This document shows positions 57,118-64,000 of a stretch of 64,000 nucleotides of DNA, piece after piece. A program made the translations under genes and the position numbers. This stretch comes from Hamiltosporidium tvaerminnensis. Lineage: Eukaryota; Microsporidia; Dubosqiidae. The notes beneath the pieces are model-generated. The model saw only the letters and a list, made by a program, of their open reading frames with translations, made no database searches and was not told where the DNA came from. Within the stretch, counting starts at the first letter, position 1; every line of letters begins with the position of its first letter. The DNA is taken from contig CM061249.1 of assembly GCA_022605425.2 (NCBI GenBank), positions 558,001-622,000 on the forward strand, written 5' to 3'.

Positions 57118-57815
57118 CGAGAATAACGACAAAAAACTTTCTTCTTGGCAAGAAGTATTTGAAACTGGTGGTAAGATCATTGTTTAGATTTTTTGTGGAA
57201 TAAAACCCCACTAAAGTTTCGGCATGAATTTAATTTGTATGAGGAGGTCTACTAAATAGCGAAACTTTTTCTACAAATTTATTTTGTAGTTTTTTATGTA
57301 ACTAGATCGAAGAATACAGCTGAAATCGTAGGTAATCGCCATGATAAAGCATGGAAACCTAGCTTTGGTCACTTAGGTTAGAAGATTTGACACCCGGGAG
57401 ATTTAAAATAAAACCATTTAAAGCCTTGAAAGCTAAGTAGCAGGTAATCCTTTTGGTTGACATTGCACTGTCTAGGTAGATCCATGTAAGTCTCTGAAAT
57501 ATATCTTAGCTAGGTGTTTATTGACTCCAGGAAAGGCAGAGTAAGGTGGAATTCGGCATAGTATTGGGGTACCTGGCTTGGGTTTTGATATAAGATCAAA
57601 CTCCATGCAACCAACATAACCGAATTCCGGTCAACTGCATCGCTCATTAATTGAATTATAAACATCTTTTAGGTGAAAGGAGTAGAAATGTAGGTATCTT
57701 ATGAGGTACTGATAGAGCTTCGAGATGACAGTAATTTACTTTAACCTTAGAACTGCATCAATATCATGAAAACGAATATAACACTTGCCACCTGTTTAAA
57801 AAAATAGGATACTTT
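57118..57815 (+). repeat. Dispersed repeat family A, full-length copy
   Basis: Starts near ACGAGAATAACGACAAAAAA and 'ctttcttcttggcaagaagt' and ends 'acttgccacctgtttaaaaa' and 'ggatacttt'. It is the closest relative of the 50.47-kb copy. It contains the family blocks 'gacattgcactgtctaggta', 'ctgaaatatatcttagctag' and 'cgctcattaattg'. Confidence 0.9.
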
Positions 57816-59283
57816 AAAATTTAAAATTAAAGACTTACAAGATAAACAAAGTCTATCATGTAATATATTTGTTCTTATTCAATTTTGCTTAGTTGTCTAT
57901 GATGTTTTTCGGTTCAGCATTAATAAGAAGCAAAATATTATATAAATATTTAAATTCTAACCAACGATCTGCAATATTCAAATTCAAAAAAAACTTCAAC
58001 ATTTCTGCTATATTATTTAGTTTGTATTCTAAGCCAGAATTTATATTCCGACATGTTTACCAAAAAGCCTTAATTTAAGAAAATTCTTAATGATGACAGT
58101 ACAGTGAAAAAAACGAAAAATTTTTTCAATTATATTTCCTATTCGAATCTTAATAAAATTTCATTCATCAATTCAAAATTCAAAACCTTAACACCAACGC
58201 TGAAATATTTTTTCGATTTTTTATTCTTTTCTTTATGGTTCAATCAAGTTTCGAGTATGATTTTATGCGTTTCTGATGATTTTTATGATCGGTTAGGATA
58301 TCTGTTGAATATCAATCTTATTTTTTTTGGATAAAACTATAGTTATGTGATTCAGTAAACAGACGAACTCCTAAAAATTTAAATTGTGAAATTTTTGCTT
58401 TTATTCGACAATCTATCTGAAACAACATTTCTTAATTTTTTTATGAGCAAGATCTTTTTAGACATTCTTTAAACTAATGATAAAAACTTTAACATTTTTT
58501 TATTGAACTTTGGTTTATGATTAGAATTTTTCAATTAATAAAATCATCTGGTTATAGGCAGAATTAGGCTCAATATCTTAACTGATTTTGTTTCAACTGA
58601 AATTTTAGTCTCGAATACACGATATCTTCATATTTTGTATATTTCATTGAAAAATAATGTTTGTTACTTTGATTTATTTATCTTATAATTTATAATTCAT
58701 TATTTCGTTCTATATATAGGACATGGTCATTCTGAAATAGCATGTAACACATGTACTTAAAAAATGAAAGAATGAATCAACTATGCATTTATAGGTTTTC
58801 TATTATATGGTAAAAATATATTCACATTCCCTGTTTATGTGCCCAATACTGATATTTAATTAAAATTGTACTTTCGTAAAAATCTATATTAAATGCTGAG
58901 ATTGAGTCATTTTGAATCAACTTTAAACCAAAACTTGATTTTATAAATATAAAGAAAATTAAAACTTTCTAAATAAACTTGATTTCTGATTACAAAAATC
59001 ATAAATTATTATAAATATAATTTTGAATAAGGCTATTCTAGATTAAATTAAGCATTTGACAAAATTTTTAATCAAAAATTGTTTACCACAAGCATTCTTA
59101 ATGAAGAGATACCAAAAATATTTTATTTTGGAATTTAATTTGTTCATATATCTACATATTTATGTATAAAAAAGTTTTTCGATTCATAAATTTATGCAAA
59201 ATTAATAATTTAATTTTTTTTAATCAAAAATTAATTAAAAATGATTTTTAAATATTTAAAAAAAATTACTTTGCATAAACTTT
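57816..59283. other. Gene-free spacer upstream of the ABCG gene
   Basis: No supported gene. Short frames at 57893-58078 (TTG start) and 58104-58334 lack motifs. The last 250 bp before the ABCG start are extremely A+T-rich with no CCC signal. Confidence 0.45.
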
Positions 59284-61050
59284 ATGTTGGAAACCGAGGA
59301 TGTTAAAATTTCTTGGATGAATTTGAACTTAAAAATAAAAAATAAAGGATTAAATACTAACCAAAGATCTATTATATACAATGAATTTGGTAGTGTTGGT
59401 CCAAAGTCTATGGTTGCATTGATGGGATCAAGCGGTGCAGGCAAAACATCTTTGATGAATTCACTTGCAGGAAGAATTGAAAAACATATAGCTATTTCTG
59501 GTAAAATATATGTCAATTCGGAAGAAAGAGATCCAAATACATGGCCTCATATTATGGCTTATGTAGAACAAGAATTCTATTTTTATGAAAATCAAACCGT
59601 AGAAGAAACCGTACTTTTTTCCTCTTTGATGAGATTAGGGGGGAGTGAAACAACAGATTTTATTAAAAACAGAACAGATGAAATCATAAATATGCTCGGG
59701 CTTTGTCAAGTCAAGCATACATATATTAATAAAGTTTCAGGCGGCGAAAAAAAAAGAGTTTCAATTGCATCTGAATTGGTTGGAAATCCACAGATTATTT
59801 TTTTAGACGAACCGTTGAGTGGATTAGATTCTTTTAGTGCATTACGTACACTAAAAATATTAAGAGAATTAGTAAATCACGGTAAAACAGTTCTAATTAC
59901 TATTCATCAGCCCTCATATCAAATGCTTAGTATTTTTGATGAAATGATTTTAATGGCAGATGGAAATATTATTTTTAGTGGCGTAGTAGATGATTGCATA
60001 GATTTTTATTCCCAATGTGGTTTTGAAATTCCTGAAAAAACAAATCCAGCGGATTTTTTTTTAAACATAGCATCAGTAGATACCACAACACCTGAAACAA
60101 TTGAAGAAAGTAATAAACGAATAGAAAAATTAAAAGAAAAATGGGCGCAATCAAGACAAGAAATTCAAATCTTAAACAAATCAATTAAACTCATCGATGG
60201 AAAAAGATCTTCAAGATTTACATTTATAAATCTCCTAAAAAGAAATTTTTTAGATTTACTTCGAGATAAAAAGTACTTGAAAATACAAATTATACAAAAA
60301 ATAATATTTCTTCTACTTCTAGGACTTACATACATCAATTTAGGTTATTCACAAGATGCAATACAAAGTCGTGTTGGTGTTATATTTTTTATTCTAATAA
60401 ACTCGGTATTTGGAACAGCTGGTCCTTTATTAAATATATTTCCAAAAGAAAAAAGAATTATTCAAAGAGAAAGAAGATCTGGAATGTACGATGGAGTAAC
60501 AGCTTATTTGGCAAAATTTATAGCTTTGATTCCTTTTATTATAATATTAACTATAACATATATTTCTGCGGTGTATTGGATGATAGGATTGTATCCGAGT
60601 GCAGGTAGATTTTTTATTTACTTGCTGATACAGGCATCTTTATTATTATTTTCTATTGCACTTACACTAACCATAGGAACATATTCTCCAAGCGAAAATT
60701 TTTCTCAAGTTCTAGGTACTACAATTATAATTATTTTTATTATTTTTGGTGGTAGTTTTTCGAATCCAAATACGATACCTTCGTGGTTATCGTGGATTAT
60801 TTGGATATCTCCAATACAATATGGATTTAAAGCTAGCATGCAAAATCAATTTGATGGACTAGAATTTATTTGTAATGACAATGATCCAAGATGTATAGAA
60901 AGTGGAAATGATGTAATAATTTTATATGGAATGGAAAGTCCTTCAATTTGGCCTTGTATACTAACACTCTGGGGATTGACTGTATTCTGGATATTTATTG
61001 GTGCAATCGGTTTGCATTTTTTAACAAAAATTTCACTTAAATTAAAGTAA
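59284..61050 (+). CDS. ABCG (White)-type half-transporter
   Basis: ATP-binding cassette half-transporter with the reverse layout (nucleotide-binding domain first), expected to work as a dimer in a membrane and move lipids or other hydrophobic compounds. Walker A GSSGAGKTSL (48-57), Q-loop VEQEF (Q96), signature VSGGEKKRVS (151-160), Walker B IIFLDEPLSGLDS (171-183) and switch ITIHQPS (H208) are all intact. The membrane domain begins near residue 310 with about six helices. It contains the ABCG-typical RERRSGMYDGVTAYLAKF segment after the second helix and a short cysteine-bearing loop (FICNDNDPRCIES) before the last helix. At 588 aa it has normal half-transporter length, and the first ATG is used. 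Microsporidia rely on imported metabolites and have several ABCG genes; the substrate here cannot be inferred. Confidence 0.94.
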   Translation: MLETEDVKISWMNLNLKIKNKGLNTNQRSIIYNEFGSVGPKSMVALMGSSGAGKTSLMNSLAGRIEKHIAISGKIYVNSEERDPNTWPHIMAYVEQEFYFYENQTVEETVLFSSLMRLGGSETTDFIKNRTDEIINMLGLCQVKHTYINKVSGGEKKRVSIASELVGNPQIIFLDEPLSGLDSFSALRTLKILRELVNHGKTVLITIHQPSYQMLSIFDEMILMADGNIIFSGVVDDCIDFYSQCGFEIPEKTNPADFFLNIASVDTTTPETIEESNKRIEKLKEKWAQSRQEIQILNKSIKLIDGKRSSRFTFINLLKRNFLDLLRDKKYLKIQIIQKIIFLLLLGLTYINLGYSQDAIQSRVGVIFFILINSVFGTAGPLLNIFPKEKRIIQRERRSGMYDGVTAYLAKFIALIPFIIILTITYISAVYWMIGLYPSAGRFFIYLLIQASLLLFSIALTLTIGTYSPSENFSQVLGTTIIIIFIIFGGSFSNPNTIPSWLSWIIWISPIQYGFKASMQNQFDGLEFICNDNDPRCIESGNDVIILYGMESPSIWPCILTLWGLTVFWIFIGAIGLHFLTKISLKLK

Positions 61051-63499
61051 ATTAAATCTTGGTTTATTTATAAGCAGGTTTTCTATTTAAAATGTCTGTA
61101 TAATATATATTTTTTTTATCAAAGTTTTATTTTAAAATAGAAGTTAAATCTATCATATTTAAAATATATTTTACTTTTTACGTTTTTTCTATCGAAATAG
61201 TATTGTGTGATTGATCGCTTTTGTTTTTTTGCAATTTTTTCTAACTATTAAACTTTATTTTTGATATATTTATAATTAAAAACAGGCTTATCTACTTTTA
61301 AACTATGTTGAAACAACTGATAATTATGGTTTTAATCTTTTTTTAACCTTTCAAAAGCACGGATTATTGTCATTTGATAAATAATAAGATTAAAAAACGT
61401 CTCTAGCAAAAATTAGTTTTTCGACTGGTTTGGTTTATTATTAATTAGATTATTGAAAACTCTTTTAGGCTTAAATGTAAATTCATAGTATACATTCTGA
61501 AAATATACGATATCTAAAATTTCATTCGATGGCAGGAAATTTATTGAATATTTACAGTTTAAAATATATCTAAAAACTATATGGTCAATAAAAAATTATA
61601 TATAAATAAAAATTGTAAAAAAAAGACGTCTATTTAACCAGTAGAATTTTCTATCTTTCAATGCAAAACAAGAAAAGCCACTCCCAACTTAAATAAGCGG
61701 AAAGGCTCAATTAAAAGCCAAAGTTGTTAAAATATGCAAAGGTGGCTTTTTTCCGCTTTCAAGACCTATATTTGTGTCGTTATACGATGTCTAAATTCTA
61801 AAAACTAAAAATTCTCGGTAGATAGGAAGATGAAGCATTATCAAATTTATAGGTGTGAAATATTTGGGCCACATACGAAGCCTTTACTGATATTTTTGAT
61901 GTAAAAATATGATTTCAAAGAATTCTCGAAAGATTGACTCTACACTCAAAAATTTTCTAAAAATTTCCTTTTTTGGCTTTATTATATACGTATTTTAATC
62001 TTAAATCGTAAGATAGTCAAGCAACGGCGCTGAAAAAGAAAATAGAGCAACATAAAATTGCTTTATTTATCAATTATTCATACTCAATTATATATTTCGA
62101 ATCGCAAATTTAAATATAAAAAACTATCAGACTAAAATAAAAGATTCCGAGAAGTAAATTAAAATTATAAGAAGCTTCGATTGAAATTGCCGATCAATTG
62201 TTGTATTAGTTATTTCTGGATCTCACTCGTCGTATATTCAGTTATTATGCCGGTTTTAATATCTTTTAGCAATTGTAACAAAATTTTGGCTCAAAATTTA
62301 CTCTGGTTTATAAAACAAAATAAAACATAAGATAAATCAAATTAGCTTTTAAAGTCAGAAAAGTTTATAAACTAGTAATTGTATTCTTACATACATGAAA
62401 TATCATCTTTAAAAGATGTGTGAACAAGATATACTCATCCAACAAAATAAAACAATCTAATGTTCTAGAGGAAATCATCTAACGAATTGCTTTACTTAAT
62501 TGTTTTAGATAAAAATTTTGAAATGATATTAGAAACATATTCCATTCCCAGAGGCACAAGGTGAGTAAAAGAACAATCGGAGTTAAACTATGAGAAGGTA
62601 TTATAGCATGCAAACTGAACTTATTGAAACCGATTATAAAAATAAGCATTATAGAAATGTGTGTTTCATCTAGAAGTAGACAACACACAATGAAACGATG
62701 CATATTTGAAATATCTGCTATGTATAAGTATGATACTTATACATTCATATTCACTTATAAATATTAAAAAAAACCCATGGGCTTCTTGATCCATCTAGCT
62801 TTAAATTTATGATTTTACATTTCTTTTGAAATAAGTATAATTTGTCAGAAGGATCTTCTTGATATTCTAAAAATCAGCAGTTTAGAAATTACACCACTAG
62901 ACGATTGATTATCTAAGGCCCAGACATTTCCAAAAAAAAGCATATAATCGATAATTTCGATATGAATCAATAGCTGCATGCCGAACGTGTAACATTGATT
63001 CCAAAAATGTGATATATTGTTAAATACAAATTAAAAACAAGTTTCTCTTGCCGAAATTCAACTCATTGTCATGAGAGATATAAAAAATATTAAAAAAAAG
63101 GCTCTAATGAATTACCGATGCCCAAAAAGAAGCAAACTTTCTTTTGATGATTTAAGCTTATGTAACTGAGCCCAAGACCTTTTATATTGCGAATAATCCA
63201 TAATGTATTTTAATCATATGTTTTTGAAACATATATCACGATAATCGAATTGGCGAGATAAAATTAAAAATGCTTACAGTGAAATCCTGGATAATCCCGC
63301 TGTAAAAAAATTCAAGAGGAACCGCGATGAAATAAAGATTTTGTATTTTTTACTTGAATTGCATAGGATCCTTCAATCCCTCTGTTTTAAAAAAAAATTA
63401 TAATGAAGCAATACTTAACAAAAACTGTGTCGCAATCATTTGTAATTTTTTATGTCTTCAGTTTTCAGATGCACTTCTTTACATAAATTGTATCTAGCT
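61051..63499. other. Gene-free spacer
   Basis: No supported gene. It contains an inverted-repeat cluster (61673-61758) and stretches of less A+T-rich sequence at 62.4-63.3 kb that look like decayed element DNA, class not identified. The 74-codon frame at 62479-62703 has no motif. Confidence 0.45.
61673..61758. repeat. Interleaved inverted repeats
   Basis: AAAAGCCAC (61673-61681) pairs with GTGGCTTTT (61742-61750), and AAGCGGAAA (61695-61703) pairs with TTTCCGCTT (61750-61758). The order is arm 1, arm 2, arm 1', arm 2', so the two stems interleave rather than nest. Confidence 0.6.
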
Positions 63500-64000
63500 A
63501 GACTTTATTTAAACGTATCACATCTTTTTAAAATAGTAGCAAGTGTTATATTTGTTTTTTTGACATTTTCGCAGTTCTAGGTTTAACATAAATGACTGCT
63601 ACTCCAAAACTCCATCAGTAACCCCTGCGATACCTACGTCACAAAGCCTTTCATCTACCAGGTGTGTAGAACCTAATTAATAGGCGAGGCAGTTGCCCGG
63701 AGTTCGTTAATGTCCGTTGCATGGAGTGTGATCGAAGGCCGAAGCCCCCCCTGGGCTCCCCCAAGACTATGCAGCATTCCCACTAACTCTACACTTTCTG
63801 AACCCAATAAACTTCTAGCTAAGATATATTTCAGAGATTTATATAGGGTCCACCTAGACAGTGCAATGTCATACCAACAGGTATAACCTGCTACTTAGCT
63901 TTCCTGGCTTTAAATGGTTTTTTGTTTTGTATCTCCCAGGCGCTAAGTCTTCTAACCCGAGTGAGCAGGGCTAGGTTTCCATGCTTTTACATGGCAATTA
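63500..64000 (-). repeat. Dispersed repeat family A copy, cut by the window end
   Basis: The minus-strand copy begins beyond the window edge; its 3' end is at about 63500 ('acgtatcacatctttttaaa' on the plus strand). It has the cleanest form of the central block: 'gttgcccggagttcgttaat', 'gcatggagtgtgatcgaagg', 'cctgggctcccccaagacta' and 'ctagacagtgcaatgtcata'. Confidence 0.88.

Noticed and set aside
57893-58078. MMFFGSAL frame resembling the VMxFG block of Tc1-like transposases
   Set aside because: Only one short block matches and no catalytic block follows.
59975-60184. 69-codon minus-strand frame
   Set aside because: Antisense shadow of the ABCG gene.

Overview
The window reads as a gene-poor, extremely A+T-rich contig of a microsporidian with an expanded genome. 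Support: (1) every convincing gene is intron-free and short for its family (mevalonate diphosphate decarboxylase of 304 aa, ABCG half-transporter of 588 aa, elongin C of 97 aa); (2) four genes have a CCC triplet 0-7 nt before the ATG, the start-adjacent signal known from microsporidia; (3) the gene set (M16 metalloprotease, eIF2-alpha-type kinase, haspin kinase, mevalonate pathway enzyme, ABCG transporter, species-specific multi-span membrane proteins) is typical of these parasites. Species was not determined. Only about a fifth of the 64 kb is coding.

Layout. 1-4.5 kb: a decayed family A repeat and a near-complete but dead hAT DNA transposon (about 1228-4474) with a 228-bp retroposed repeat inserted in its transposase. 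4.6-9.8 kb: a multi-span membrane protein gene and an M16 (insulysin-like) metalloprotease. 10-12.5 kb: a family A repeat and a relic of a KRBA2/SCAND3-type integrase gene. 14.7-17 kb: a second membrane-protein gene and a Tc1/IS630-like transposase relic. 18-26 kb: a strikingly A+T-rich block with elongin C, an eIF2-alpha-type kinase and at least nine unrelated minisatellites. 30-31.5 kb: a predicted secreted helical protein. 32-36 kb: family B and A repeats, a tRNA-like SINE head and a second hAT relic. 37.5-43.8 kb: two close paralogues of the membrane family, one with a premature stop. 45.5-50 kb: a family C repeat, mevalonate diphosphate decarboxylase, a small unknown gene, tRNA-Thr(AGU) and a family B insertion. 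50.5-58 kb: three family A copies, the haspin-like kinase and a third family C copy. 59.3-61.05 kb: the ABCG half-transporter. 61-64 kb: no gene; a family A copy runs off the end.

The recognised genes do not form an operon or pathway cluster; they are islands between repeats. Three dispersed non-coding families dominate the spacers: family A (~700 bp, nine copies), family B (~0.5 kb, two copies) and family C (~230 bp, three copies). Their composition is richer in G+C than the gene islands, and several relics (hAT of the ZBED5/GTF2IRD2 type, KRBA2-like integrase, RTE-like family C) resemble elements of animal genomes, so acquisition from an animal host is a reasonable hypothesis. The most interesting unexplained items are the lineage-specific membrane protein family, the family A repeat and the minisatellite-packed 18-26 kb block.
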